Assembly (NCBI GenBank): GCA_938016515.1
Contig: CALILP010000206.1
Span: forward strand, 1 to 37,164
Source: an uncultured Paracoccaceae bacterium
GTDB taxonomy: Bacteria > Pseudomonadota > Alphaproteobacteria > Rhodobacterales > Rhodobacteraceae
DNA length: 37,164 nucleotides
Reading direction: 5' to 3'
How positions within the stretch are numbered: the stretch's first letter is position 1; the number at the start of each line of letters is the position of its first letter. A program made the position numbers and the translations under genes. Below, piece by piece: positions 23,900 to 32,923 of the stretch. The notes under the pieces are model-generated. The model was not told where the DNA came from and ran no database searches. It worked only from the letters and a program-made list of their open reading frames with translations.

Positions 23900-25504
23900 G
23901 TGGGGAACAAGCCGGGAAGGCGTGTTTGGGTGATTGATACTGGGGATGCGACTGTTGACGCCCTGATTTCGGGGCTGCTGTTTGACACAGCAAAAAGCGA
24001 CAAGTCAGAGTTTACATATACATTTGCGCTTGGTGACGATCTTATAACAGATCCGGAATACGACGCCTTGAACGAGGCATCGATTCAGCGGCACCTTGCT
24101 GTTTTTGCCGAGGTTGCTGCGTTAACCGGCCTCACCTTCCGAGAGGTGACACCGGTAGAGTTGCCGGATTTCTACTTTGCATTCCGCGAAGCAGTCCCGA
24201 CCGCCTATGTGGTCGACTATCTTGGCGGAACGCTGCACGTCTATAACCCGCTCCGGGATGACCCGATCTTGGGGTCTTATACAGACCACTTGATTTTGCA
24301 TGAGTTCGGTCACGGTCTGGGGCTAGAGCATGGACACGGCTTTGGCAGGCTACCCGACGCGTTTCAGGGCCATTCCTGGAGCGTGATGTCCTATCGTGCC
24401 CACCCCGATACAGACAGCCTGTTCTACGCAGACAGTCATGGACCCGAGACTTATATGCCTGCCGATATCGCGGCCTTGCAGTATCTGTATGGGGCGAACT
24501 ACGCGACGGCGGCCGGCGACACGACCTATACAGTCGACTTTGGAACGGGCGAGTTCTTTATCGACGATGTGGGCCAGGGTGTTCCGATCAATCAAGAGAC
24601 GCTGCGCACGATTTGGGACGGGGATGGCAATGATACGCTTGACCTCTCAAACGCTGAATCCGCATTACGCATTGATCTGCAGCCGGGCAATTTCACGAGC
24701 TTTGGGCAAGCCTATCTTGCGTATCAAGGCGAAGGTCGGTTCGGGAATGACCTTTATGCCGCAGGAAATATCGCCAACGCCTATCTGTATGAAGGCAACA
24801 CCGCGTCCCTGATCGAGAACGCCCTTGGCGGCGACTTCAGCGATTTCGTTGTTGGAAACGTTGCGCATAATGTCCTTGATGGCGGTGCAGGTGATGACAG
24901 CCTGTTTGGGCTTGCTGGTGATGACGACCTCAGCGGTGGAACCGGTGATGATCTGATCGTCGACGGCATCGGCATTACCACAGCCACCGGTGGCGAAGGC
25001 GAAGACTTCATCGCAGCGCTGTCCAGCGACAATGCGCTTTATGGCGGCGCTGATGGGGACATCCTGATCGGTGGGATTGACGACGATATCCTGCAAGGTG
25101 GTGATGGCAACGATGTCCTGCGCGGTGAAGCGGGCCGAGGACTTTTGTTTGGTGCGGATCGCTTGATCGGCGGCAGCGGCGACGACCTCATGATGGGAGG
25201 GCGCGGTGCCGATCAGTTCGAATTTGCGCCTGACGAAGGCAATGACGTGATCGGCTCTTTCCTAGCAAGCGATTTGGAAACGCGTGGTGCTGAAGGCGTT
25301 TTCGCGGTGGGTGCAGATTTCCAGTCGGGCGTCGATACGATCGTGCTGACAGGCTTTGCAGATGTGACTGCTGATAATTTGAACACGTTTGTCACGGAAG
25401 ATGCAGACAGCGGTCACATGGTGTTCCTCGCAGAAGGCACATCGATCACTTTCTTTGATGTCACACCCGATGGGCTACAGGCCGAGGACTTCCTTTTCCT
25501 ATGA
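23900..25504 (+). CDS. Serralysin-type (M10) metalloprotease with RTX calcium repeats
   Basis: 534 aa from GTG at 23900. A second GTG at 23930 (524 aa) has a better ribosome-binding site (GGGAAGG, 23914-23920) and may be the real start. The catalytic domain has the extended zinc motif HEFGHGLGLEH (134-144) and Met-turn SVMSY (161-165). RTX nonapeptides (GGAGDDSLF, GLAGDDDLS, GGTGDDLIV and more) occupy about 345-435, followed by a C-terminal domain ending EDFLFL, like type I secretion signals. There is no Sec signal peptide, consistent with export through an ABC/MFP/TolC system encoded elsewhere. The predicted role is an extracellular Ca-dependent protease. The stop overlaps the next ATG. Confidence 0.88.
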   Translation: MGNKPGRRVWVIDTGDATVDALISGLLFDTAKSDKSEFTYTFALGDDLITDPEYDALNEASIQRHLAVFAEVAALTGLTFREVTPVELPDFYFAFREAVPTAYVVDYLGGTLHVYNPLRDDPILGSYTDHLILHEFGHGLGLEHGHGFGRLPDAFQGHSWSVMSYRAHPDTDSLFYADSHGPETYMPADIAALQYLYGANYATAAGDTTYTVDFGTGEFFIDDVGQGVPINQETLRTIWDGDGNDTLDLSNAESALRIDLQPGNFTSFGQAYLAYQGEGRFGNDLYAAGNIANAYLYEGNTASLIENALGGDFSDFVVGNVAHNVLDGGAGDDSLFGLAGDDDLSGGTGDDLIVDGIGITTATGGEGEDFIAALSSDNALYGGADGDILIGGIDDDILQGGDGNDVLRGEAGRGLLFGADRLIGGSGDDLMMGGRGADQFEFAPDEGNDVIGSFLASDLETRGAEGVFAVGADFQSGVDTIVLTGFADVTADNLNTFVTEDADSGHMVFLAEGTSITFFDVTPDGLQAEDFLFL

Positions 25505-26442
25505 TGATGCGTCTTGTTTCAGTGTTGGCCATGTTGGTCTTTCTCGCAGCCTGCGGCGGCGGTGGTGGAGGTCCTGTGCAACAACAATTTGTCCAGCCAG
25601 AGACACCAAACGAAACGCCTTCTGTTCCAACCCAAACACCTGACGAAGAAGAAAGCGCGTCTGCGCCAGATGAGGCCAGCGCGGATGAACCGGGTCAGTT
25701 GCCCGAAGTTGAAGGGGATACGCCGCCCGAACTGGAAGACCCCGTACCGTCCAAATTGGAAGAGACGCTTGCGTTCTCGGATGAGGACACCATTGCGTTG
25801 ACGGGGATTGCAATTGTGACCGATAGCGACACCGGCCAAAGGGTGATCTTGACACGCGACGGCAGCTATATCGTCGCAGATCAGACACAAACGCTGGCAG
25901 ATATGCCGTTTATTCTGACAACAGACGTGCCCGGCGCTTTCCTGAATGCATCCAGCTTTGTGCAAAATGCGGATGGGGCCTTTGGGGTGGTGGGTATCGC
26001 AACCTTGCCGGAAAACATGCCTATCGATGGATCCGCGACTTTCAATGGTGGTGCGGCTGGCTTTGTGATTGTTGGCGATACTGGCATCGATCTCAGCAAC
26101 GGGACAAGCACGGTCATTGTAGAATTCGAAGACGGCTCTGTTTCAGCTGAGATGGGCGATTTTCAGGTGACCAGCCAGCTGACAGGCGATCTGCGCGATG
26201 GCCTTTTCGACTCCATGACTTTGTCCGGTGCGACGCTGGCAGGAGCCGGCTTTACAGGTGGGGTCTTGGAAACAAGCGGTGGCGACAGTGTTGATGACAT
26301 CATCGGTGGAAACGCCCGGCTTTTGTCGCAGGGCCAGTTCTTTGGAACAGACATCGAGACAGGCTTGCCTGCCGAAGTTGGTGGCCTCGTGTTGACCGAA
26401 GGCGACGACGGCAAGATTTTCGGCACCTTTATCGCGAACTAA
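25501..26442 (+). CDS. Lipoprotein, possibly transferrin-binding-protein-like beta-barrel
   Basis: 313 aa. A lipoprotein signal peptide ends in the lipobox LAAC with Cys18, followed by a Gly run and a Pro/Glu/Asp-rich spacer to about residue 95. The rest is rich in short Gly/Thr/Ser beta segments. The C terminus, GQFFGTDIETGLPAEVGGLVLTEGDDGKIFGTFIAN, resembles the barrel end of TbpB-like surface lipoproteins (F.G..A.E.GG.....D...I.G.F). Three ATG codons in a row (25501-25509) leave the start open by two codons. The gene overlaps the protease stop by 4 nt, so the two are made together. Possible roles are protease partner, inhibitor or ligand-binding surface protein; none is proven. It ends overlapping the stop of the convergent ABC ATPase. 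Confidence 0.7.
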   Translation: MMMRLVSVLAMLVFLAACGGGGGGPVQQQFVQPETPNETPSVPTQTPDEEESASAPDEASADEPGQLPEVEGDTPPELEDPVPSKLEETLAFSDEDTIALTGIAIVTDSDTGQRVILTRDGSYIVADQTQTLADMPFILTTDVPGAFLNASSFVQNADGAFGVVGIATLPENMPIDGSATFNGGAAGFVIVGDTGIDLSNGTSTVIVEFEDGSVSAEMGDFQVTSQLTGDLRDGLFDSMTLSGATLAGAGFTGGVLETSGGDSVDDIIGGNARLLSQGQFFGTDIETGLPAEVGGLVLTEGDDGKIFGTFIAN

Positions 26443-28115
26443 AGCCTAGGTGTCAGGGACAACAGGTTTTGTGAGTATGCGGCTTGCGGGTTTGTGAAAA
26501 ACGGCTCTGATGCGCCGGCTTCCATTACATTTCCGCCTTGCAAGACGGTCACATCGTCCGACATTTGCCGCACGACTGCCAGGTTATGACTGACGAACAG
26601 CATCGTCAGGCCAAATGTGTCTTGTAGGTCTTTCAGCAGATTTAACACCTGCGCTTGAATGGAGACATCCAAGGCCGATGTCGGTTCGTCACAAATCAGG
26701 AACCGCGGCCGCGCCAGCAATGCGCGCGCAACAGCAATGCGCTGACGTTGACCACCCGAAAACTGATGTGGGTATTTGTTGATCGTGTCTGGCGATAGCC
26801 CAACAAGCGATACCATCGCAGCACAGAGGGCCTTACGCTTGGCAGGATCGTTTTCCAAACCGTAAAGCCACAATGGTTCCTCCAGCAATGCACCAACACG
26901 ATGTCGCCCGTTCAGGCTCGAATAAGGGTCCTGAAACACCATCTGTATGATCCGCCGCGACGGGTCCTTGCGGCCACGCGACTTTGCTGGCGGCAAAGGG
27001 TGCCCATCCAAAGTCATTGTTCCTGATGCGGGCTGCACAAGCCCGGTGATCACCTTGGCCATTGTGGATTTACCAGACCCACTTTCGCCAACCAGCCCCA
27101 TGACGGTTCCGGGGCGTACATGCATTGAAACAGTGTCTAACGCGGTGAAACTATCGGGTTTGCGAAACAACGACGTGCGTTGGCCTGCGAATTTGACGGT
27201 GATGTCTGTCGCCCGCAATCCGATCGGGTCTTGCACGCCGCCTTCCAGCAACCATGTTTCAGCGTCGATCCCACTGACGATTTCGGGGGCTGCGATTTCT
27301 GCCTCTGTGGCAGGCACCAAAAAGCGGTCAAGCTTTTGATCCAGACGGGGCACGGCTGCCAAAAGCGCTTGGGTGTAAGGATGTTTTGGCGCGCGCAAAA
27401 CCTGCTGGGTGATGCCGCTTTCCATCACTTCGCCGCCGCGCAGCACGGTCACATGATCGGTGACCTGGGCGATGACACCAATGTCGTGCGTGATCAGGAT
27501 AAAGCCAATGCCGCGTTTGTCCGCCAGCTCTCGGATCAGATCAAGGACTTGGGATTGCACTGCAACATCAAGCGCTGTTGTTGGTTCATCTGCGATGATC
27601 AATTCAGGGTCAGTACACAGGGCCAGCGCGATGACAACGCGCTGACGCATCCCGCCCGAGAATTGGTGTGGATAGGCCGTGATGCGCGCGCCAGCGTTCT
27701 TGATGCCGATGTCTTCTAGCAAATCAATGGCTTTTTGCCGTGCATCAGAGTCTGAAATGCTATCATGGGCCTGCATGGTTTCAATCAATTGATCCTCGAT
27801 GGTCATCAACGGATTGAGGCTGGTTTGCGGGTCTTGAAAGATCATTGAGATGCGCGCACCGCGGGTTGCATGTGCCTCTTGCGGGGTCAGTGCGCGCAGG
27901 TCGGTCTGACCAAGGTGTAAATCGCCGCTGGCGATATAGCCGGGGCTTTGCAGCAACCCAATGATCGCCGCGCCAATGGTCGACTTGCCAGCACCGCTTT
28001 CACCGACAAGCCCGTGAATTTCTCCAGCACCTAGTTCAATTTGAACATCATTCACAGCTGTGAACTCACCCCGGCGCGACGGGAATTTGACCGTCAGGTT
28101 CTTGACCCGCAACAT
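26439..28115 (-). CDS. Oligopeptide-type ABC transporter ATPase, fused tandem NBDs (DppD-DppF type)
   Basis: 558 aa from the ATG at 28113-28115, which overlaps the upstream stop as TGATG; a GTG one codon earlier is possible. It contains two complete nucleotide-binding domains. The first has Walker A GESGAGKST (38-46), signature SGGMRQRVVIALAL and Walker B LIIADEPTTALDV. The second has GESGSGKST, SGGQRQRIAVARAL and FLICDEPTSALDV. Each is followed by the C-terminal peptide-transporter extension (HPYTQALLAAVPRL in the first). It energises import of peptides or related solutes by the two adjacent permeases. It is the last gene of the transporter operon and ends convergently with the lipoprotein gene. 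Confidence 0.93.
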   Translation of the reverse strand: MLRVKNLTVKFPSRRGEFTAVNDVQIELGAGEIHGLVGESGAGKSTIGAAIIGLLQSPGYIASGDLHLGQTDLRALTPQEAHATRGARISMIFQDPQTSLNPLMTIEDQLIETMQAHDSISDSDARQKAIDLLEDIGIKNAGARITAYPHQFSGGMRQRVVIALALCTDPELIIADEPTTALDVAVQSQVLDLIRELADKRGIGFILITHDIGVIAQVTDHVTVLRGGEVMESGITQQVLRAPKHPYTQALLAAVPRLDQKLDRFLVPATEAEIAAPEIVSGIDAETWLLEGGVQDPIGLRATDITVKFAGQRTSLFRKPDSFTALDTVSMHVRPGTVMGLVGESGSGKSTMAKVITGLVQPASGTMTLDGHPLPPAKSRGRKDPSRRIIQMVFQDPYSSLNGRHRVGALLEEPLWLYGLENDPAKRKALCAAMVSLVGLSPDTINKYPHQFSGGQRQRIAVARALLARPRFLICDEPTSALDVSIQAQVLNLLKDLQDTFGLTMLFVSHNLAVVRQMSDDVTVLQGGNVMEAGASEPFFTNPQAAYSQNLLSLTPRL

Positions 28116-29020
28116 CACCGTAACCTCGGGTTAAAGACATCGCGCAAGAAGTCACCGAGGATATTGATCGACACGACCAATGCCACAAGAAACATCGTCG
28201 GCACCCAGAGAATCCACCATTCCCCCGACAGCAGGAAGCCCATCCCGATCCTGATAAGTGTTCCCAGCGACGGACTGTCGGCTGGCAAGCCAATCCCCAA
28301 GAATGACAGCGTCGCCTCTAGCAGGATCGCGCTGGCCAGATCGACGGTCATGATCACCAGCAGCGGACCCATGATATTGGGCAGGATATGCCACAGCATG
28401 ACCCTGATCGGATGCTGGCCCATGATCATCGCGGCCTGCACGTATTCTTTGTTTTTCTCAACGAACACTGATGCGCGCGCGGTGCGGGCGAAGTTCACCC
28501 ATAGCGACAACGCAATCGCGGTTGTCAAAACGATAACGCGCAGTTCTTCGTGTACATTTGTGGGCAACACCCCGCGTGCGATGCCGTCGATCAGAAGCGC
28601 TGTTAGGATGGCGGGCAAGGCAAGCTGAACGTCAGCCACGCGCATGATGACTGCGTCAAGGCGACCGCCGTAGTAGCCTGCGATCAGGCCGAGACTGACA
28701 CCCAGCAGCAGGGCAATGGCCATGGCCATAACGCCGATGAGCAACGACAGGCGCGCGCCGTAGAGAATCGCCGCCACCATATCGCGCCCTTGGTCATCAG
28801 TGCCGAGCGGAAAACGGGGGTCGCCGAAGTCTTCCCATATGGGGGGCAAAAGACCGTCCATGAGGCTGAAAGAAGCCAAATCATAAGGATTAGTGTCGAC
28901 CAGCCAGGGTGCCAAGATCGCGCCCATGAAGATGATCAGGGCGACGAAGGCTGCGAAAAGAGCCGCCGGGCTGCGCCGGAAAAGCCAAAAGCCATCGCTG
29001 TCCCACAGACGCCAGAGCAT
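28115..29020 (-). CDS. Oligopeptide-type ABC transporter permease, DppC-like
   Basis: 301 aa. An N-terminal transmembrane segment (ALFAAFVALIIFMGAILAPWL) precedes the DppC-type loop DPRFPLGTDDQGRDMVAAILYGARLSLLIG. Five more transmembrane helices follow. The EAA loop that contacts the ATPase includes EYVQAAMIMGQHPIRVMLWHILPNIMGPLLV. It pairs with the DppB-like permease, which it overlaps by one base, and its stop overlaps the ATPase start. The substrate is not evident from this subunit. Confidence 0.93.
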   Translation of the reverse strand: MLWRLWDSDGFWLFRRSPAALFAAFVALIIFMGAILAPWLVDTNPYDLASFSLMDGLLPPIWEDFGDPRFPLGTDDQGRDMVAAILYGARLSLLIGVMAMAIALLLGVSLGLIAGYYGGRLDAVIMRVADVQLALPAILTALLIDGIARGVLPTNVHEELRVIVLTTAIALSLWVNFARTARASVFVEKNKEYVQAAMIMGQHPIRVMLWHILPNIMGPLLVIMTVDLASAILLEATLSFLGIGLPADSPSLGTLIRIGMGFLLSGEWWILWVPTMFLVALVVSINILGDFLRDVFNPRLR

Positions 29021-29994
29021 TACACCGCCTCTTTCACGCGCAGGCGCGGGTCGATAGCGACGTAAAGCAGGTCAACGATCAGGTTCACGAGGACGAAGAA
29101 AAAGGCGATGACCACGAGGTAGACGCCCATCACTGGGATATCGACGAAACGGATCGACTCGAGGAACAGGAGGCCCATGCCGGGCCACTGGAAAACAGAC
29201 TCTGTTACAATGGAAAACGCGATGACACCGCCGAATTGTAGGCCAATGATGGTGATCACTGGTACCATCGTATTTGCCAATGCGTGTTTGTAGTGCAGCG
29301 ACCGTGTTGGAATACCGCGTGCCATAGCGAAGCGGATGTAGTCGGTCTTCATGACTTCCATCATTTGCGCCCTCACCAGCCGCATCGTGAGGGTTAGTTG
29401 GTAGACGCCGAGGGTCAGGGCGGGCAGGATCAGGGATCGCCAACCGTCGATCGTCAGGAAAGATGTGGACCAGCCCCCGATCTGCATGGTGCCTGACCGT
29501 CCAAAGGTCGGGAGCCAGCCAAGTTGCACGCCGAAGAGAAAGATCAGCATGATTCCGATAACAAATGTGGGGATCGAGACACCCACCAAGGTCGTGAGCA
29601 GGATCGTTTGTGAGACAAAGCCGCCTGGTCGGAGCGCTGTGTACACACCCGCTGGGATGCCGATGATCAGTGAGATCACGAGGGCGAAAGTGCCAAGTTC
29701 CAAAGTCGCAGGAAGGCGCTTTGCAATCATCTCGCCGACCGGTTCGCGTGTCCGGTAGGAGAAGCCGAAGTCGCCTTTGAGCAGGTCCGTTGAGAAGCGG
29801 TAGAATTGCAGGGCGAAGGGGTCGTTGAGTCCTAAGTCTTCGCGTAGGCGTTCACGGTCCTCTACCGAGGTCTCGACGCCTGTCATTTGGCTTACCGGGT
29901 CACCGACAAAGCGGAACAGCGAAAAGGCGAGGAACGCGACGGCGAGCATCACAAAGGCCGACTGGACGAGCCGTTTGAAGATGAGATATGCCAT
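29020..29994 (-). CDS. Oligopeptide-type ABC transporter permease, DppB-like
   Basis: 324 aa from the ATG at 29992-29994; the codon before it is TTG and is less likely. It has the DppB/OppB features: first helix LVQSAFVMLAVAFLAFSLFRFVGDPV, periplasmic FALQFYRFSTDLLKGDFGFSYRTREPV, and the EAA loop YIRFAMARGIPTRSLHYKHALANTMVPVITIIGLQFGG. SIVTESVFQWPGMGLLFLESIRFVDIPV follows. About six transmembrane helices. It is 67 nt downstream of the binding-protein gene with a strong hairpin in between. Together with the DppC-like subunit it forms the inner-membrane channel. Confidence 0.93.
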   Translation of the reverse strand: MAYLIFKRLVQSAFVMLAVAFLAFSLFRFVGDPVSQMTGVETSVEDRERLREDLGLNDPFALQFYRFSTDLLKGDFGFSYRTREPVGEMIAKRLPATLELGTFALVISLIIGIPAGVYTALRPGGFVSQTILLTTLVGVSIPTFVIGIMLIFLFGVQLGWLPTFGRSGTMQIGGWSTSFLTIDGWRSLILPALTLGVYQLTLTMRLVRAQMMEVMKTDYIRFAMARGIPTRSLHYKHALANTMVPVITIIGLQFGGVIAFSIVTESVFQWPGMGLLFLESIRFVDIPVMGVYLVVIAFFFVLVNLIVDLLYVAIDPRLRVKEAV

Positions 29995-30016
29995 CAAAGT
30001 GCCTGTATTAGGGTCT

Positions 30017-30043
30017 GATCGCGGCCCTCAAAAGGCCGCGATC
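30017..30043 (-). promoter_or_regulatory. Strong hairpin between binding-protein and permease genes
   Basis: A perfect 10-bp inverted repeat, GATCGCGGCC / GGCCGCGATC (30017-30026 and 30034-30043, 7-nt loop), begins 18 nt after the binding-protein stop. There is no long U-run. Such stems commonly protect or terminate part of the transcript so that the binding protein is made in excess over the membrane subunits. Confidence 0.6.
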
Positions 30044-30061
30044 GTTCATAGTGTCATCCGT

Positions 30062-31636
30062 TTAGTTTACGGTGACCCAGCGCAGCATGAAGAAGTTATC
30101 AGCCCGCTGTGTCAGGTCGATACTGTCCTTCGCGGCCCAGATCAGTGGCTGGGTGTAAAGCGGCACATAAGCCGTTTCGGCCTGCGTGATCTCGACAACT
30201 TCATCGATAAGGGCCTGCCGAGCGGCAGGGTCGATCTCTTGCTGGATCAGTGGCAGCAATTCATCCACCCGCGCGTTCGAATAGTTACCGAAGTTCCAAG
30301 AGCCAAGCTTCTTTTCATCGTCCTGCGTATGCATCAGGAAGCGGATCGGATGCTCGTGATCGAATGTGCCGGGGGACCAGCCCAAAAGATACATGTCGAA
30401 GTCGTCTGCACGCAGTTCTTCCCAGTAGTTGCGGACAGGAACGGTCGTCAGTTCCGCATCAAGGCCAACGGCCGCCAGCATAGAGGCCGCGGCACGGCAC
30501 AGCGCCTCGTCATTGATGTAGCGGTCATTTGTGCACTTGAGACCGAAGGAAAAGCCGTCGGGATACCCCGCTTCTGCCAATAGCTCCTTGGCGCGATCCG
30601 GATTGTACTCCGGCCGATCCGCATTGGCGTCAGAGTGGCCCGATATGCCAACCGGCACCAACTGGCTGGCTGGTTCGATCTTGCCGCGCATCACGACCCG
30701 GTTGATCGTGTTCACGTCGATAGCATGCGCCACCGCAAGCCGCACATTAGGGTCTGTAAAAGGGTTTGCGTCGGTCACATCGTCCGAAAACAGCAGTGTT
30801 TCATGTTCATGGCCAAAGCCGAACATAATCACGCGGGTTTCCAGCCCTTCGAGGACTTTAAAACCGTCGCGACCCTCGACCTGACCTACATCTTGCAGTG
30901 GGATTGGTTGGATAAAGTCGATCTCACCGGACAGAAGTGCGGCTAGACCGGTTGATGCATTGCCGATGGGCGTGAAGGTCGCCTCTGTCACATTATGCTC
31001 TGCCGTGTCCCACCAGCCGTCAAAGGGCGCGAGCGTTGTCGAGACACCTGGATCGCGGGAGGCCAAAGTGAAAGGACCGGTGCCATTGACGTTGCGCGTT
31101 GCGAAGTTCTCGGCGTCGCGCGCGGGCAGGGCCGCGTCATTGTCCGTCGTCCAGCCGCTGTCCATGATCATGAAGTTCGCGATGCTGTCCGGGAACAGTG
31201 GGTTTGGCGCCGACGTCACGAATTCAACGGTGAAGTCATCGACCATTCGGAACTCAGCGACCGGGGCGAACCAAGAGCGCACGTCAGAGGCTTCGTCGGA
31301 GGCGCGTTCATAAGAAAACTGTACGTCTTCAGCGGTGAATGCGGCACCGTCATGGAAGGTCACGCCTTCACGCAAGTTGAAGCGCCAGCCGTTTTCGCCT
31401 TCAAGCGGTTCCCACGAAGCCGCCAGTGATGGCTCGATGCTCATGTCTTTGCCGCGCCGCACAAGGCCCTCGTAGACGTTGTTGAGGAATGACAGGACCG
31501 GGGCCGCGTTCACGGCGTGAGGGTCCATCGTTTGTGGGTCAGTGGTTGAAGCCCATTTGAAGGCCTCAGCACTCGCGCCTGTCGCAGCAACGGCAAAGGC
31601 CGCAGCGGACAGGGTCAGTTTGTTGGAATATCGCAT
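30062..31636 (-). CDS. ABC transporter substrate-binding protein, family 5 (DppA/OppA type)
   Basis: 524 aa. The signal peptide (MRYSNKLTLSAAAFAVAATGASA, cleavage after ASA) is followed by the family-5 opening FKWASTTDPQTMDPHAVNAAPVLSFLNNVYEGLVRRGKDMSIEPSLAASWE. The conserved LREGVTFHDGAAFTAEDVQFSYER and DPNVRLAVAHAIDVNTINRVVMRG motifs are present. It is a periplasmic receptor for peptides, sugars or other solutes. The ATG at 31634-31636 has GGGGAGA upstream. It is the first gene of the transporter operon. Neighbouring sugar-acid enzymes might hint at a non-peptide ligand, but the binding site cannot be read from sequence alone. Confidence 0.93.
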   Translation of the reverse strand: MRYSNKLTLSAAAFAVAATGASAEAFKWASTTDPQTMDPHAVNAAPVLSFLNNVYEGLVRRGKDMSIEPSLAASWEPLEGENGWRFNLREGVTFHDGAAFTAEDVQFSYERASDEASDVRSWFAPVAEFRMVDDFTVEFVTSAPNPLFPDSIANFMIMDSGWTTDNDAALPARDAENFATRNVNGTGPFTLASRDPGVSTTLAPFDGWWDTAEHNVTEATFTPIGNASTGLAALLSGEIDFIQPIPLQDVGQVEGRDGFKVLEGLETRVIMFGFGHEHETLLFSDDVTDANPFTDPNVRLAVAHAIDVNTINRVVMRGKIEPASQLVPVGISGHSDANADRPEYNPDRAKELLAEAGYPDGFSFGLKCTNDRYINDEALCRAAASMLAAVGLDAELTTVPVRNYWEELRADDFDMYLLGWSPGTFDHEHPIRFLMHTQDDEKKLGSWNFGNYSNARVDELLPLIQQEIDPAARQALIDEVVEITQAETAYVPLYTQPLIWAAKDSIDLTQRADNFFMLRWVTVN

Positions 31637-31712
31637 TTCGTCTCCCCATGTGTGTTGGGATTCAAGGTGACGTGTTGCGACACTTTGTCAATCAGGTCGC
31701 GGATCACAATTG

Positions 31713-32912
31713 TCAGCTATTTCGCAGTCGCACCGCCTGTATGCCGACGCCCAGCATCACGAATGCCCCAAAGACAAAGGCCATTCCGAAGGTGCTGAGG
31801 GATGCGATCAGGGCACCGATGAAAGGTGCTGTCAGCAGGGCGATGGTGTTCAATGCCTCGCTGATGGAAGTGACGCGTCCCATTGCAGACTCTGTGACGG
31901 TGTTTTGCATCACTGTGCGAAACGGGATCACTGTGAGGGATGTGGCGATGCCGAGGATAAAGAAGCAGGCGAAGAAGGTAATGGCGGCGATTGGAAGGGC
32001 AAAGACATCCGCCGCCCCGAGACCGAACACCGTGATCGCGGATATGAACGCACCGGCGGCGATCCATACGAAGGGGCGGGGCATGTACTTGATCAGGCTC
32101 ATGCCGACCGCGCCAAGTACCCCGCCTGCGCCGACTGCCGCGATGGTCAGGCCAAGGTCGGTTTCGGTGAAGCCCAATTGTCGCGTCAGTGGCGCGATCA
32201 ACGTGTCGTAGAAGAACATTGCGAAGTAGCCTGCGGCCATCATGCCGAGTGCGTTGCGCAAGATGGGCTTACCTCGAACCTCGGAAAAGCCCTTCTTTAG
32301 GGTCTGAAAAATGCCATCCTCGTTTTCACTGTCTGTGTCGAGCGTTGATGGGAGCGGCGCCATGCGCAGGAATAGTGCGACCGCAATCATTGATACGGCT
32401 GTGTTTAGCAGGAAGATGACGTGCGGTGTCGTCCAGATAAGAAGTGCTCCACCGATGGATGGCGCGAAGATCTTGGAGGCTTGGTTAATCCCATGACTGA
32501 TACTATTGGCGCGTGTTCGTGTTTCGGGCGTGGTGAGGGACTGGATCGCAGCCTGTTTCGCCGGTGTGAAAAAGCTGTCGACGGCGCTGCGGAGGGCCAC
32601 GAGTACGATGAGTGTGGGCCAGTCGGGTGCGAAGAAGAGGCTCAGTGTCGTGGCTGCCCGGCCGAGGTTGCTGAGGACTAATCCGGTTTTCGTGTCAGTG
32701 CGGTCGACAAGGACGCCCGCGAAGGGGCCGATGATCAGGTAGGGCAGGCCCATTGCAACAGCGAGGAAGGCGAAAACGACTGGGTCGACTTGCCAAGTGA
32801 ACGCCAGAAGTGCTCCGATGGCCACGAAATCAAGCCAATCGGCGAAGTCGGCAGGGACCTGCGCGATTAGAAGTTTGGCCAGATCGGGGTGAGATTTGGC
32901 CTGATTCGACAC
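31713..32912 (-). CDS. MFS transporter (MFS_3/EntS-like exporter)
   Basis: 399 aa with 10 to 12 hydrophobic segments. The loop between helices 2 and 3, GPFAGVLVDRTDTKTGLVLSNLGRA, is the MFS signature (G-x3-D-R). The layout resembles the EntS/MFS_3 group of drug and siderophore exporters. The start is a GTG at 32910-32912, 11 nt after the stop of the metallo-hydrolase gene, with no strong ribosome-binding site, so translational coupling is likely. The transported compound is unknown. A 76-nt gap separates it from the binding-protein gene downstream. Confidence 0.85.
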   Translation of the reverse strand: MSNQAKSHPDLAKLLIAQVPADFADWLDFVAIGALLAFTWQVDPVVFAFLAVAMGLPYLIIGPFAGVLVDRTDTKTGLVLSNLGRAATTLSLFFAPDWPTLIVLVALRSAVDSFFTPAKQAAIQSLTTPETRTRANSISHGINQASKIFAPSIGGALLIWTTPHVIFLLNTAVSMIAVALFLRMAPLPSTLDTDSENEDGIFQTLKKGFSEVRGKPILRNALGMMAAGYFAMFFYDTLIAPLTRQLGFTETDLGLTIAAVGAGGVLGAVGMSLIKYMPRPFVWIAAGAFISAITVFGLGAADVFALPIAAITFFACFFILGIATSLTVIPFRTVMQNTVTESAMGRVTSISEALNTIALLTAPFIGALIASLSTFGMAFVFGAFVMLGVGIQAVRLRNS

Positions 32913-32923
32913 TGAATTGTGGC

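Noticed and set aside
24870-25210. Repetitive GGTGATGAC-like DNA as a tandem repeat or CRISPR array
   Set aside because: It encodes degenerate RTX nonapeptides in frame; units vary and there are no spacers.
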